64,000 bases of DNA, taken from Neolentinus lepideus HHB14362 ss-1. Lineage: Eukaryota; Basidiomycota; Agaricomycetes; Gloeophyllales; Gloeophyllaceae. Under the pieces are notes generated by a model. That model was not told the origin of the DNA, searched no databases, and saw nothing but the letters and a program-made list of their open reading frames with translations. The DNA lies in the NCBI GenBank assembly GCA_001632425.1, contig KV425605.1, positions 151,560 to 215,559 on the forward strand, in the 5' to 3' direction. This document shows positions 1 through 12,705 of this stretch, one piece after another; position 1 is the first letter of the stretch, and every line of letters starts with the position of its first letter. The position numbers were made by a program, and so were the translations under genes.

Positions 1-497
1 TATAGTATTTCGTTACGGTTGATTCGGCCCACGGGGGCTAAACAATGGGAAAGGGAGAGAAGAGAAGCAGAATATTATTGCTATTGTGCGTCTGAGTATG
101 GATACGCGCGCACTAAGTTTTCTTGGCACTTGCTGCCAAGACAGCGTCAGACGATTAAGCAGTATCAAACAAAATGTCCTCATGTAGTCTACTCTACAGC
201 TCGATGAAGATAAAAATACTACAGCGACTATTTATGTTGCTCGGATGAAGAACGATACGTACTATAGACATGCCGCATGTAATCTAGTATAGGGCTACGC
301 CCTAGAGACAAATAAACAGGACTCCCAAAAAAAAACCCAAGATAGAAATTCGAGACATCATCTCTTATTAAGACCAACTGCACTGCCCATGCCCGGGCAG
401 TACTGGCATAGCGTCTTTGGTGATATGGCTATATTTCGGGACTTTCGTATCGTAGTAATCGTTTTCGGTTGAGACACGGTCATACGTCGCGCTAGGC

Positions 498-2160
498 TCA
501 TGACCACCCTCTCGATTGAGATTGGGGCAGAATCTCACTGAGTTCTGCCCTCAATCGCTCGATCGAGAGGGTGGTCACGAGTCTAACGTCGCGCCGCGAG
601 AAGGCACCAATGGCACCTGTTTCCTCTGCTGAGCATCCTGGCCTGCGAAAGTGAAAAATGTGAGTACAAAGGTGCGGGTAATTGGGCATGAAGGACCACG
701 CATCCCGACCCAGACGGCATTGCTCGCGATGTGCTGCTACGGAGACAAGGAGGCCGAGAATAAATCCGAACAGGGAGGAGTCGTTCCCTAGTACCATGTT
801 CAGTAGGGACAGAGGTTTCTTCCACGTCTTCGTAGTAATGATCCAGAGATACCCCGCCTCAATCACTCGGTCTTGCAGATCATTTGACGCCAAATCCTGA
901 ATCGTGAGTTTAATTGAATGAATAGACGAGGTGATATATTCACCACCATACCAGTATGGTATTGAGACTATTCAGTGTGTAGTTCCTCATTTGTGCTATG
1001 AGAGGAGGCTCAGTGAAGCCGATACCTTGATTAATGTTAATCGTGTAAAATCTCAAGCTGCCAGTCCCAATTAAGTTGAGCTGCATCGCAGATAAATTAC
1101 CAGGGGGCTGAGCAGTCGTTTCGAACACAGAGGCAATATCCGTCAGTGTCGACAAAGAGTTCCCTAATATCACCATCTGATGGGTTGCTCCGAAGCCGCT
1201 GTTTTCGGTACCCGTAGATGGATTTGCGCTTGGCAAATAGACAAAGCCATCAAGCCACACAGAGAAATCGAAGACTTTGTCGGGCGTTATCGAGGTACCT
1301 TTGGGTGGGATTCTAGGTTAACCGTATGGTGGAAAGACAACAAGAGAGAACGTACCATTCGGGAAGTCCAGTCTGCGCCGGTCATTGACGCAGTTGTGGT
1401 GGACAAATAAGCGGTACTCACTGCTGCCAGAACTGGCTGATACCAAATACCTAAATTTGTTGAACCTGATCTTGGCTTTGCTGCGCCCAGTTCGGTTCCC
1501 AGTCTGTACAGTACGCATAAGCATGTGACAACCGAGCACAGGAAGAGTTAGAAAGTACATACCCGTCAAGTCATAATCAGCGCACATCATGACAGTCGTC
1601 GAGCTGTCATGCCCTGACTTTGTACCCGTGCCATTCATGGCAGCAAGATACGGGACACTGGCATTCGCGCAAACTTCATAGGAAAAAGACTGCCCCACGA
1701 ACTGATACAACAATGACACAAATGTAACCTGGCCGGGCCTTCATCGGGGCGTGTCAAATGGCTATTCACGATACTTACGTTGGCTTGCAGCGGGGCGCCG
1801 TCATAGGCGCCATCACTACCTAGCGTATTCACGTCGGTGATATACCATTGAAGTCGACCATTGGGTCTTGTGAATAAGGAGTCGCCGACATTGATACTCC
1901 GGGTAGCACACTATCGAAGGGCTGTCGACGAGATTATCTAGAAGGACGGATGTGTACACCGGATCTTTCCCCAGTGTTATAACATTCTGCAAGACAATGT
2001 AGGTGAGTATGGGAAGCTCCACGGCAGGACAAGCACAGACCCAGAAAGTGAGGCCGCTATAGACGACAACCTATTTATCATAAGTATGAAGAAGCAGGGG
2101 ATGCTCGCCCAAAGGCACCCATTGCACAGAACCCAAGCAACACAACGGTGGATCGACATC
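498..2160 (-). CDS. Unrecognised multi-exon gene or remnant, membrane-like
   Basis: Several protein-like open stretches on the minus strand are separated by plausible short GT-AG introns (for example one of about 50 nt near 1735-1785). Roughly 2025-1790 encodes a piece with a hydrophobic start. Roughly 1720-1450 encodes a segment with several N-glycosylation sequons and the words SVPYLAAMNGTG and VLGCHMLMRTVQTG. 1260-940 has further NxT/S sites, and 893-498 holds a hydrophobic stretch (FGFILGLLVSVAA) that could be a membrane span. Sequons plus a hydrophobic segment suggest a secreted or membrane protein. I do not recognise the family. The frames do not join cleanly around 1880-1930, so it may be decayed. 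Exon limits are uncertain. Confidence 0.35.
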
Positions 2161-2667
2161 TAAAATCGTTGGATACGGATACCTACATGGATGAATTGTT
2201 GGAGATTTCCATCAGCAGCACCCCGATACGAGGACTTACGATGTAAAGGACAACAGGCGGAACATCAAGCTAAAATAAGTGAGGGACGAGCTTTTTCTAG
2301 TCACATACGAGTCGTATCGAATTCATACACCAGTTCCTGAGCATGTCATTATAGACGCTCAAACGATAGCGCCAAGCTTCCAACTGGAGATGAAATATAA
2401 TCGAGACACAAGCTGGTGTTATCGCAGAGAATCAGTTCCGGCACCAGTCCTAAGTACTAAGTCATAGCGGGAGAACTCAGAGCAAGAGGGTACTACACCA
2501 GAAGCACCGCCGGGAGCTGAATTTCACACTACAAAGTCCGCGATCGACAAAGGAGACACTTTCGCAGATACTACGGAGATGCCATTTCAGGAACAAGATG
2601 GAAGACTAGAGTAAAAACCGACAGATGATCGGTGGGAAAGACGGTGGACATTTTTGAATGGAGCTAC
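2161..2667. other. Intergenic, nothing recognised
   Basis: Stretch between the unknown minus-strand gene and the end of the first BCS1-like gene. Short open frames only; no repeat or RNA seen. Confidence 0.5.
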
Positions 2668-4578
2668 TCATCCACGGGAACCAATCTGCAACACGTGGAG
2701 CCTATTCGACGTCGCTTTCTCCTTTTTGACCCATGCAGGAGCGTGTCGAACAGCATTACACGGTTGTTGTTTGTATCCCATCAGGTATCCTTGCAAGCTT
2801 GCCATTGAGAATTCCCTGTCGGGAATAGTGCCAGCGAAACAACTGGCAAAGACTAAAATGTCCTTCGGTCCATGGGGCGCTTCTTCGCAGCCTTGGTCGC
2901 CGGCTTGCGCGTCAACAGGATGTAAGGTGCTTTGCCTCGTATCTCTCACGCAAGCGGGAAATTTACACTCGTCCTCGGTGCCGGAATCAGAACAATCCGG
3001 TGAGCCGCTGCCCTCTTCAGCGATTGCTCCGAATTTGTTTCGCGATGAAACGGGGAGGTAGAAGCATTTGAAAAGTTCCTTGGCCTGCAGCCTGCTCGCC
3101 AGCTTGAATTCCAGGTGCAGGTCCATACGGCCGGGCCGGCAGAGAGCAGGATCCAAGGCGTGATACTTATTGGTCGTGGCATATAGGATGCGTCCTTCTT
3201 GTGCTCCCACACCATCAAGAGCATTCAACAAGCCACTCAAGGTGAGTCTGCTCGAGGACGGAGGGGATCCTTTTGTGACGAATGTCGATGTCGACTCTGA
3301 CGATGTCTTTGCAGGAGAGCTCGGGCCAGGCTCGCGGGTGATGCTTTGATGGAATGCAACATCTACATCTTCCATGATTGCGATGCATTTTTCAGGAAGC
3401 TCTGATAGGAGCTCGCTAAGCTTCCCGTCATCCATGCCAGCCTTGGATAGAGAGATAATATATACGTCCAGCCCAAGCTCGCCTGCCAAGCTATGGATGA
3501 TAGAAGTCTTGCCAGTTCCCGGTGCACCATACTGCTCAACTTGGGATTATTATATGTGAACGATACGCAGCTATTAGCTTGAGAGACTGACCAGAAGATA
3601 TCCCCTACGAAATGGAATGCCGCGATCGACATACCACTCCTTGCTCTCGAGAAACTCGCGGGCATCATTGAGGAGCAATTCTTTCACACCGGGATCCAGA
3701 ACGATGGATTGTAATGGTCTTTTAGGACGAGATGCCACGTGACGCCACGTTTCATGATAACCGCTACACTTGATATGTTCGACCTCAGCGAAAATAGAAA
3801 GAGAATTTGACGTACGTGTCAGAGATATAGATTGAGATAGAGTGCTCTTGTGCCGCTTTATAGGCGTCCTTAGCTTCACGTAGGAGGGATGCAAGAATTT
3901 TATGGTCCCTTGTCATGATACTAAGAGAATACGGTCCTTCAGTATGATGACGATGTGTAGTCTGAACAGCATAACCTGAACGTGAGTGTCTCTTCTGCTC
4001 TACCATAGTATCCTGTGTTATTGCGGAATCGGCATACAGTCAACCATCGGTGTTTGTACCACATGGTGTGGGTCTTGGACAAGGATGGCAGGAAGGCTAG
4101 CTTCCGTGCTCCGCTCTCGCCTTCCTCGTTCGGTAGCAGTAGACCTTTAGATGCAAGGCCGAACGAGCGCGTGGTGATTTCCAAATCCCGTGCTCCGTCT
4201 ATTATAGGAGTAAGTCAATTTGTCTTCAGGTGTGGCACAGACGCGTACTCCATGATGGATGCTTGGATAGCCAGACCATCATCCAATCTAGATTGCAGGC
4301 ATAAGTATAGCGATCCGGCAGGTACGTATGTGAAACACACCATAGCAGGGATCATCCTCTTGGAAGGACACGGATATGAAGAAAAATGCGAGACATCTGG
4401 CCCAAAGCTCCGATAAGGTTCTGCGTAAGGCATCCAAAATTCCACCGACGACAATGAATTGCAACCAGTCCCGTAGAGCAGGAAACGAGAACATTAGTGC
4501 GAGGAAGGAGCCGAGATTTCGAGACTCAGATTTGAGAAAAGACGCTGAGACAGGTGAGTCCGTGGCGTTCCTGTTCAT
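2668..4578 (-). CDS. BCS1-like AAA ATPase, paralogue 1 (multi-exon)
   Basis: Minus-strand gene in several exons, approximately 4578-4340, 4270-4225, 4200-3975, 3925-3830, 3770-3600 and 3530-2668, all aligning in order with the intronless copy at 10626-12320. The first exon has the BCS1_N-type start with a hydrophobic helix ([15 protein letters not shown]) and the FQEDDP word. Later exons carry [32 protein letters not shown], Walker A (GAPGTGKT), Walker B ([12 protein letters not shown]) and the second-region word CRPGRMD. Family knowledge: mitochondrial Bcs1 is an inner-membrane AAA translocase that inserts the Rieske protein into complex III. Agaricomycetes have many divergent BCS1-like copies of unknown role, so no gene symbol is given. 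Unlike its paralogues it has introns and an altered, Cys/Ser-rich insert before the C-terminal helix. Exon borders are approximate. Confidence 0.8.
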
Positions 4579-4962
4579 CTCGAACAAAAAGCGCTCAGAA
4601 GACAGACGGCGGACTGGAGAAACTCTGAAGCACAATGGCGCGAACGTCCCTCTATTTGAAGGGGTCAAGAAGGAAAGTCACGCATCACGGAGTGATCTTT
4701 CCAAGCAAGCATTCTATCGATCCAAGAAGGATCAGCTCGAAATTGCACGGCAGGTGCATACTGGGCTGGTAGGAAAGCTGTGCCAATAATGCGGACTTGT
4801 AAAGCATCCACGATCACGTGGTATCTCACAGCTGATTTCGAGCCTCTACGAAGCATCCACAGTAGTGTATTTTGTGCCTTATTCTGAGCTGCTGAAACTC
4901 CCCGCGATACCCGAGTGATTATTCGCTATCCGGAAGTGCGCTTCTCTAGGATCGCATGTGAG

Positions 4963-5980
4963 ATGTCAGAACACCAAGTATCCCTAGAATTGACCCATGT
5001 ATTGTGTGAGTCAAGTGCTCTTTGGCGGCCCGTGTTGTTGTTTTTAACTCCGGTAAATGTCTCTAGATGATCCGTCATCAACTACTTCGTTCCTTCTTGC
5101 TCTTCTGACGCTGAGTCCCATTCTTTTGATGGTAATCTTACCAAGTCTCCGCACTAGAATGTAGATCCCTGAAATTATGGTTTTAAGGCGTCATATGCCG
5201 CGCTCTCTGTCTATACTAGAGAGCTGGTGATTATCGAAATGTGGGCAGGTCAATTTATCTGCGAAGGATTGAACTGGGCCTTGAAGCGTTTAGTTAAGCA
5301 AGACCGTCCGGAAGGTGAGTATGTCCGAACGCAGACACGGGTTCTTCGGCTGTCTGTTGACCGCCATGCGTTTCAATACTTACTATCGTACTAATCATGT
5401 CTAATCAGACACCTTGGGTCACGGATATGGGTTTCCATCGTCGCACAGCCAAAATATGGGATATTTCGCCTCTTTTCTGATGTGCCACCTGTATTTCCGG
5501 CATAGGTTCGCGACAACTGGAAATAAGATCTTAGATAAGGCCTGGCGATTGCTTTTGTATATCGGTCTATTGGTGTGGTCTGGCATAGTAGCCTATTCAC
5601 GGTGTGTAGAACATCTCCGCTGTCTGGGCGCCCACAATACTAACGTAATGCGTAGATATCGATTGACCTACCATACGCCTCATCAGATTGTGTGGGGCTT
5701 GGCAATCGGAATTATCTATGGTGTCTCGTTCTATACTGTCACCGAGTTCATTCCTATCCGAAGACCAGAGGGTGTTTTCGGCCGAATAAGATCTACCGTC
5801 TTATATAACTCACTATCTGAGTGGGTAGAATTGAGAGACGGCTGGCTCGTCTACTCAGATGGTGGACGTGCGGAAGAATGGAAGCTCTGGCGAGCAAAAC
5901 TCAAGAGGAGCGAGACAGTTCAGGACACGATGCAGCGCCCGGGAGAGGGGATGGACAGAGGATGCAGGAAGGAACTGTGA
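4963..5980 (+). CDS. CAX4: Dolichyldiphosphatase (Cax4/Cwh8, DOLPP1 family)
   Basis: Five exons, 4963-5005, 5067-5131, 5188-5314, 5409-5601 and 5656-5980, join to a 250-residue protein. It removes one phosphate from dolichyl pyrophosphate on the lumenal side of the ER, recycling the lipid carrier of N-glycosylation. The three PAP2 phosphatase motifs are present: K-x6-RP (KRLVKQDRP), PSSH (GFPSSHSQNM) and SR-x-H (YSR joined to YRLTYHTPHQ). The last motif forms only when the 54-nt intron at 5602-5655 is removed; that intron has a clear CTAAC branch point, is a multiple of three and contains no stop, so it would read through if retained. The first exon (start at 4963, MSEHQVSLELTHVL) restores the ELTHVLYD start typical of the family. 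Hydrophobic stretches fit a multi-pass membrane protein. Confidence 0.93.
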
Positions 5981-6269
5981 TTGTACCCTCTTTTCGAGTA
6001 GTCTGGACCACGGCAGTAATCACCTTGATAATGAAAGTGTAATAGCAAAATGGTGCGGTGAATAGTGAGTGCCGACTGATGTGTCCCGTGCGGTAACTCA
6101 GCGGAACTGAAGGGAAGATGGCATATGCAGCTCACGCGCTCACCAAGCGCCTATGACGATCCTCCGTCAAGTAGCCATATATCCCTACTGAAAAAGGCAA
6201 CACATATGGCGTGGCCCTGTTGAAAGACTAGAACGCGGCTTAACCTGATTAAGGACGTTAGCCAGAACA

Positions 6270-7131
6270 CTGTTGTGTTTCTTGAAAACCTCAGATTTAA
6301 GTTTTGATAGAAATGTACGGCAGAGATATGGCCCCCGCAACTTCGGCCCTGACTCACCCTTAACGTCGACAGACGATTTTTATCGTCTTCTCCCGAAGAG
6401 AATTTGGATTTGCACCTGCATGGGTGTATTTCTCGTAGGGCCCAGGATCCAGAAACTTCAGCTTCGGAGGAATAAAAACATCAGTCATCCAAGGCTCAGT
6501 GTCCATTAACAAGGTCACGACACCATGTACGGGCCGGGGTAATGGAGGAGCTGGATGGATAATATTCGGTGCATAATACATGCCACCAATATCGCAACGC
6601 TTTAGCCTCACCCAACGATAGTCGATATTCGGGTCCTCGGGATCGATAGGGTGCATTCCATTCAATCTAGCGCTATGAGCGAAGCATCCCGGCTGCATTT
6701 AGCGGCGATTTTTGGACTTCGCGTGATACCGTACACTGGAGAGGCCTGGCCATTCATCCTGATACTGAATCTAGAGTACATCTGTTGATAAAGTGAACCT
6801 TGTATCACCAGAGCGCGTCCCACTGATACCTAAACCTGGCCCCCAACTCTTGTCTGAGTATGAGGATCATTGACAGACACTAAACAACGTGTCTAAGGCT
6901 CGGCATGCCGGAGGCTGCAAATTAAAAAACACCGCCAGTTGAAATATTTCGAACACTGAAAGAGTACGCACCGAAGTCTTGGCGAATACCGAAGAGTTCA
7001 ATGATGGAGGAGAAGCATCGTGAACAGTCATGACATACTTGCTGACGCGAGATTGGAATAAGGAGGACACACAAAAATATAATATTTGATGTAAGGGCCA
7101 AAGTATGCGGCTTTCGATAGTAGATATTCAC
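6270..7131 (-). CDS. Unrecognised minus-strand ORF cluster
   Basis: A 339-bp open frame at 6698-6360 encodes a Pro-rich segment (WVRLKRCDIGGMYYAPNI, then PWMTDVFIPPKLKFLDPGPY) that looks like real protein rather than chance sequence. A possible GT donor lies just past its end (near 6357). Upstream, 7131-6870 has hydrophobic open stretches (NIIFLCVLLIPISRQQ) in other frames that could be earlier exons. No family is recognised and the splicing is not resolved. It may be a short secreted-protein gene or a remnant. Confidence 0.3.
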
Positions 7132-7969
7132 CGCAATCGAACTTTTAATCTCGTGTTCAATTGAGCCTCCTGTTCGAGTTCAGCCAGGGGGCATAGTGGC
7201 TGTAAAATGCAGATAGGCACTTCAACACCGGCAATGATGAGATGAATGAATGGAACATCTATATTCTGGGGTCAGGTTCTGCATTAATATTACTTAGTTT
7301 GTTCAAAGTCTCATACATATAAGGACTGGACAGTGGATGACATGTCCTTAGGAAGACTCGATTCGGAGAGGGAGTGAAAGATGATGCCATATTACAGCAT
7401 GACGGAGTCCCGGACGGACATACTTCAAGTTGGACCTTCCTGTGCGAGGCACGCCACTTCAGTCGAAGAGCTCCGAGTACTACGGCTGAAGAAATCAACC
7501 AAAGACGATACGACGTGAGCGCGCTTGCCCCGAGCGGTCGGTTGCCCGAAGGGCAATCGCGTACAGTACATCCTGTAAATACGAAGTTTATATACGATTT
7601 TCTTATCATGCCCAATATGGGCGCCTCCGGCGCCCCCCCCTTCGCGACCACATGCGAGCCCGCGAGCTCGACCCTCAACCTGAATTCCAACAACGGCGGC
7701 ATGGTCAGCAGAGGCTTCAGGGTCATGCATATGGGCTCCCAACATCTGTCGAACCTCAAAAAGATACAGGCCCATTCGCCAAATCGAACACTGGTTTGCG
7801 GACGAGGCGGAGGCCGGTAAGGAGTCTCCCTTCGCGCCACTAATGGGACCGTGGGAAACATCCGCTAACTATCGACTGATGCAAAATCGTTTGGCAGAAA
7901 GGACCATCATGGTTGGTCCATTGAACCTGTTTCGTCGTATGATCCATACACTATCTCTTATTTATTGTC

Positions 7970-9275
7970 ATGCTCAGGCTACTTTTATCTTTAACAACCA
8001 ATTCACGTTTTGTCAAGAGTCTGAGCCTTACTTGCAGACCTATGTCTACCGCCACCGGTACCGGACTCTATGCGCCAGACTATAGGACTGATCTGCCAGA
8101 TTCTCCGATCCCCATATTCACTACCGTTGCATCGTACAGGGAGTGGAGGAGGAAGGCCGCAGAGGAAAGGAAAACGGTGGGGTTTGTTCCCACCATGGGA
8201 GCGCTGCATGATGGTCATTTATCTTTAGGTATGGTTAACACCATGCTCTAGGTCGGGCGCGTATACTCAAGCGTACTCTTTCAATTACACAGTGAACCAC
8301 TCTCTGGCCAATAATGATCTCACTGTCGTTTCAATTTTCGTCAATCCGACGCAATTTGCTCCCCACGAGGACCTTTCGACGTACCCTAGGACATTACCCA
8401 GAGACCTGGAGCTTCTCTCGGCCCTCTCTTATATGTCAGAAGCACGGGTAAATGGCACGTCGACCGCTGCTTCAGCCCGCGGTTCATCTGGGTACCGCAC
8501 ACCGTCTGCAGTCTTCTTACCGTCCGTTCAAGAGATGTATCCTTCGGGTGTCAGTCAGCAAGTCGCTGCCCAAAGAGGAACATTTATCGAAGTGAAAGGA
8601 TACGATGAACAAATGGAAGGCAAAAGTCGTCCTACGTTCTTTCGGGGAGTGGCCACTGTTGTTACGAAGCTATTCAATGCAGTAGAGGTTCGTCGCTTCA
8701 ATTGGTTCTTGCCGAGGCCTTAGCTTCTCTCGGCTATCAACACCTCATGCATCATACGAAATGGTCATTAATATCATTCATAGCCGACGAACGCATACTT
8801 CGGGCAGAAGGACATTCAACAGGGATTACTTCTTCGCCGTCTCGCTCGCGACCTACTGTTGTCACATCCGGATTCAGAGCACCTTCACATTATGCCAACA
8901 GCCAGGGACCCGGTGGACGAGCTAGCCCTTTCATCTCGTAACGTCAACTTGAGTCCTGCTGAACGGCATTTCGCACCCACCCTATACGCTGCACTCAAGG
9001 CAGCGCGGGACTCGTGGGAGGGTGGGAAAAGCAAGGACGATTCTGTGAAGACTGCCGTTCAGCTAATCCATGAAAGAAGTCAAGAGGTTTCAGGCAAAGT
9101 GGACGTCGCATTGGATTATGTGGATATGAATGATGTGGAGACGTTCGACGTTGTAGACGGGGAGGCGACGTCTACGGTTGGGAAGCCGATAATTTTGAGC
9201 GGTGCGATCTGGGTCGGTCGGACAAGGCTCATCGACAATATCATCCTAGGCGACGACGGCACTATACTAGACTAG
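7970..9275 (+). CDS. PAN6: Pantothenate synthetase (pantoate-beta-alanine ligase)
   Basis: Three exons, 7970-8228, 8293-8687 and 8784-9275, give 381 residues. It condenses pantoate with beta-alanine, using ATP, to make pantothenate (vitamin B5, precursor of CoA). The nucleotidyltransferase HxGH signature is VPTMGALHDGHLSL. Further family words are VSIFVNPTQFAPHEDL, YPRTLPRDLELL, FRGVATVVTKLFN, NAYFGQKDIQQ, ELALSSRNVNLSP and the C-terminal LSGAIWVGRTRLIDNI. The first 24 residues before Met25 (8042) are Leu/Ser/Arg-rich and could be a mitochondrial presequence; the MSTATG start at 8042 is the alternative. A low-complexity Ser/Ala insert follows ELLSAL, as is common in basidiomycete copies. The pantoate and ATP sites look intact. 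Confidence 0.93.
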
Positions 9276-10187
9276 ATGAACTGGTTAATTGATGAAATAA
9301 TAGGATTATAGGGTTCTGCAAACGATCGCTCGGGAGCCTGGAGCGCAATGGTCTCGAGTTCAGTACTCAGTAGAGAACGAAGCTCCAGTATCTATCTTTC
9401 GTCTTGCGCTGATCTCCTAGAGTCTATTTTCGTCGCACTACACTACCTATTTCAAGGGCTTCCAAACAACCGATAGCCCGTAGCTAGATTAATCTCAAGA
9501 GAGATCTATGTACATCTTGAGGATCCCTCTGGGTGCGTGGCTCCTTGTTCGTGTTCACTCTATGCAGTGTATTATCAGAGACCTGTCGCTAATATCGGAT
9601 ATGACATCAAATGAATTTGGCAAATTGTATTCTTCTTCCCTTGCTCTGCCAGCTATCAATGCATAACCATGTCAGCTGCCCTGCATGTTATATCGGTCGC
9701 TTTGGTCAGCTCCCGAAGGAAGTCAATTCAGGCTCTCGGCGTTGCATGTGAGGGTCAGAGGGTATACAAGATCTCCGCGCGACTCGCATCCCTGCTCAGA
9801 GTCTCCTACCTCTGGTACAGCATAGACACGGTCTACATCGCATGAACCCTAAGGCGCCCCTACTTTTTTGCTCAGTATTTGCAGCGTACGCACACTGTCA
9901 TTATTGAAGTGAGTGACACAATTCTTCATTCACCGCAGTCCTCGGTAAGGAGTAGCTATCCTGTTGCGGTCCCAGGTGACACTGATCCAGGTAAGTGGCG
10001 TTGACATTATCAGGACCGTTTGCCGCGACAGAACGGCCCTGGTAGACAGGCCCGGCATTTGGAAGAGAAACCTTGCCAGTCGAGCACACGAGAATGAAAA
10101 AGGCAGGACTGATGCAATACGTGAAGGCGCTGTAAGCTATTTCGGTACGCTGTGCGCTTGCCGCCCTTCCCGGCTGTGAGCTCCCGG
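9276..10187. other. Intergenic, nothing recognised
   Basis: Between pantothenate synthetase and the duplicated BCS1-like promoter block. Only short open frames; no repeat or RNA gene seen. Confidence 0.5.
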
Positions 10188-12465
10188 GCGCTAAAGCGCT
10201 AAAACCACGTGGAGGCGATGATTAGTAGGAAATTGACTCACACTTCTGTGCTTCTTCTTGGTTCCTCATCTGATCGCATTGCCCGCCGTTTAGAGATGAC
10301 GTTACTGATGGTGCGCATATGCCCATCGGTCATCAAGCCCTCGTGAGATGCAGGAATGCCAGGCCATTTTCTCGGCTATTCCGGCGTCCCGAATCCAAGA
10401 ACGTTATTGGAGAGAGCCGCACAGCCCACCAAGTGGTACGGTTACATCGAAGCATTAGCGTACTGCCACCGACTAGCACAACCCGCGTATGGAGGATGAC
10501 TCCAGGGGCATAGACGGCACCGATGTGTAAAGTGCGAGAGGCACGCTAGATGACTGACTGGTGTGATATTTAAGCGTAAACAAAGCCGGCTTGAGACACT
10601 CATCCCCGTGCACTCCACCAACTGCATGGAGGGCTCACTTTCAGATCTACTGGTACTTGCACTGTCAAAGGTGCTCGGTTCATCAGCCATGGACACTTCT
10701 CCAAATGCCACAAGTTTCCACCAAAACATGGGCTCACCTAATGCCACATCCACATCCACATCCCCGTCTTCATCCTTGCCTATCTCCGGTTTCTTTGCCT
10801 CCCTCCTCTCTATCCCCGGTCTCTTAGACTACGCCAAGCTTCTCCTAATGGGTAGTGTCATTCCCTTCATCCAACAAGCCTTCGCTTGGGCCCAAGCTCG
10901 TGCCATCTCCACCCTCTTCCTCACTGCCTGCTTCCAAGAGGAGGACCCTGCATACGACTGGATGATGGTATGGCTCGCGCAGCACCCCGCATGGCGCCGC
11001 GCGCGCGACGTCGAGGTCAGCACGCGCACCGTGCCTGATGGCTCTTCGCCGCGCTACTGCTTCGATGACGATGGCACAGACTCTAGCTCACGCAAGTTCT
11101 CGTACCTCCCTTCGCCGAAAAACGAGCATTGGATGTGGTACAAGGGACGGTATGTGAGCGTCTGCCGCTCGAAGGACAGCACCGGCCTTTGGGGTCGCCA
11201 GGAGGAGACGCTCGTCATTCGCATCCTCACCTGGGACCACACGTTACTCAATGAGCTCCTGTGTGAGGCGCGAGCGAAGTACAAGTCTGCGCAAAGCGGA
11301 CAGATCGGCATCTACGCTTCTGACGGTGATAACGACTGGCGTCATATTGCGTCGCGTCCTAAACGCCCCCTAAAATCGATCGTCCTCGAACCTGGAGTAA
11401 AAGAAGACTTGCTCGAGGATGCGCAGGAGTTTCTGGAAAGCAAGGAGTGGTATAATGATCGTGGGATCCCGTTCCGTCGTGGATACCTGCTATACGGCGC
11501 TCCAGGGACCGGCAAGACGAGTCTGATTCAGAGTATCGCGGGCGAGCTGGGTCTAGACGTGTACATCCTCACATTGAGCAGGAGCGGATTGGATGATACG
11601 GTGCTCAGCGGGCTCATCGCCGACATGCCCGAGAAGTGTATCGCCATTATGGAGGATATTGATGCTGCGTTCACGCAGGGCGTTAACAGGGACGCGCCAA
11701 ATCCAGCACCGAATCCCAACCCTGCACCCGCGACTTCTGTCGAAGGCCCTCCCCAGCCACCCGACCAGAATCAGTCGTCAAAAGATGTAGCGAGCAAGGT
11801 TACACTTAGCGGTCTGCTCAATGCGATTGACGGCGTCGGCGCACAAGAGGGTCGTATTCTATTTGCGACGACGAACAAGTACCATACGCTAGACGCTGCC
11901 CTGTGTCGACCAGGACGAATGGACAAGCACGTCGAGTTCAAGCTTGCGAGTCGGTACCAGGCGCGGGAGCTCTACAGGAAGTTCTACGAGCAGCGGAAAA
12001 AGCCTACAGCGAAGGCAGTGGAAGAGGAGCGGTGGGAGAAGGACAGCGGTTTTGAGGAGAAGCTGGTCGACGTTTCGTCACCCCCGTCGCCGGCGAGGAA
12101 GGTGAAGAAGCTCGAGGGGCCAGAGTTGAGTGCGGAGGAGCTGGATGGGTTGGCGACGCAGTTCGCGGATGCGATCATGGGGAGAGAGCATTCGATGGCG
12201 AGCTTGCAGGGGTATTTGATGCAGTACAAGACGAAACCGCACGATGCTTCGGCGAATGTTGCGCAGTGGGTGCAGCAAGAACGGGAGAACAGAGAAAAGA
12301 AGGAGACGTCGGGTTCATGATAACGGACGGTCAATTCGGACAATTTGGATGACATAGACACAATGTATCATATAGATACCCGCTTGCACTCACATCATAA
12401 TTCGCATATCCCCAGAACATCGGCAGTATCGCCAGTAGAGTGTGACAACGGAGACACCAATTCGT
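10188..12465 (+). repeat. Segmental duplication, copy A (BCS1-like gene with flanks)
   Basis: Shares promoter, gene and 3' flank with copy B (17894-20640). The upstream block starting GCGCTAAAGCGC with a CACGTGGAGG box, the CATATGCCCATCGG block and the block around GATATTTAAGCG just before the start are all present in both copies in the same order. Coding identity by eye is very high near the C-terminus and around 11270-11476. Homology fades about 140 bp past the stop codon. Confidence 0.85.
10626..12320 (+). CDS. BCS1-like AAA ATPase, paralogue 2 (intronless)
   Basis: One exon of 564 residues. I chose the ATG at 10626 rather than 10563 because copy B starts at the matching position (M-x-GSL-DLLV). 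Order: Ser/Thr/Asn-rich start, a hydrophobic segment with LLDYAKLLLMGSVIPFIQQ, the BCS1_N-like region ([32 protein letters not shown]), then AAA with Walker A GAPGTGKT at 291-298, Walker B IAIMEDID at about 339-346 and CRPGRMD at about 427. A Pro/Asn-rich insert separates Walker B from the sensor region. The C-terminal [12 protein letters not shown] helix and a charged tail close it. All nucleotide-binding elements are intact, so it is probably an active ATPase. Mitochondrial inner membrane is the family location, but the substrate of this expanded clade is unknown. Confidence 0.9.
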   Translation: MEGSLSDLLVLALSKVLGSSAMDTSPNATSFHQNMGSPNATSTSTSPSSSLPISGFFASLLSIPGLLDYAKLLLMGSVIPFIQQAFAWAQARAISTLFLTACFQEEDPAYDWMMVWLAQHPAWRRARDVEVSTRTVPDGSSPRYCFDDDGTDSSSRKFSYLPSPKNEHWMWYKGRYVSVCRSKDSTGLWGRQEETLVIRILTWDHTLLNELLCEARAKYKSAQSGQIGIYASDGDNDWRHIASRPKRPLKSIVLEPGVKEDLLEDAQEFLESKEWYNDRGIPFRRGYLLYGAPGTGKTSLIQSIAGELGLDVYILTLSRSGLDDTVLSGLIADMPEKCIAIMEDIDAAFTQGVNRDAPNPAPNPNPAPATSVEGPPQPPDQNQSSKDVASKVTLSGLLNAIDGVGAQEGRILFATTNKYHTLDAALCRPGRMDKHVEFKLASRYQARELYRKFYEQRKKPTAKAVEEERWEKDSGFEEKLVDVSSPPSPARKVKKLEGPELSAEELDGLATQFADAIMGREHSMASLQGYLMQYKTKPHDASANVAQWVQQERENREKKETSGS

Positions 12466-12705
12466 AAACAGGTCATGGACCAGGACTTGATGATCAGCTC
12501 GGGCTTGGGTTTGAGTGGAAACCAGGTGTGGCTTGCATCTGAGACGTTGAATGGATGTCCAAACCAGAATCTAGAAGACGTCCTGGGGTTCCAAGCGTGT
12601 GGCTAGCAGGGTTACAGAAGAGGAGCTACGAGGCTGCGAAGGAGCGATGTTATGTTAGAAGGTCTGATTTTCTGCTACCGGGGGTTTACGGACGAGAAGA
12701 AGTTT

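Noticed and set aside
7259..7861. A 200-codon minus frame and a 148-codon plus frame over the same bases
   Set aside because: Neither has domain-like words, splice context or a partner exon. Likely chance openness in GC-rich DNA upstream of pantothenate synthetase.
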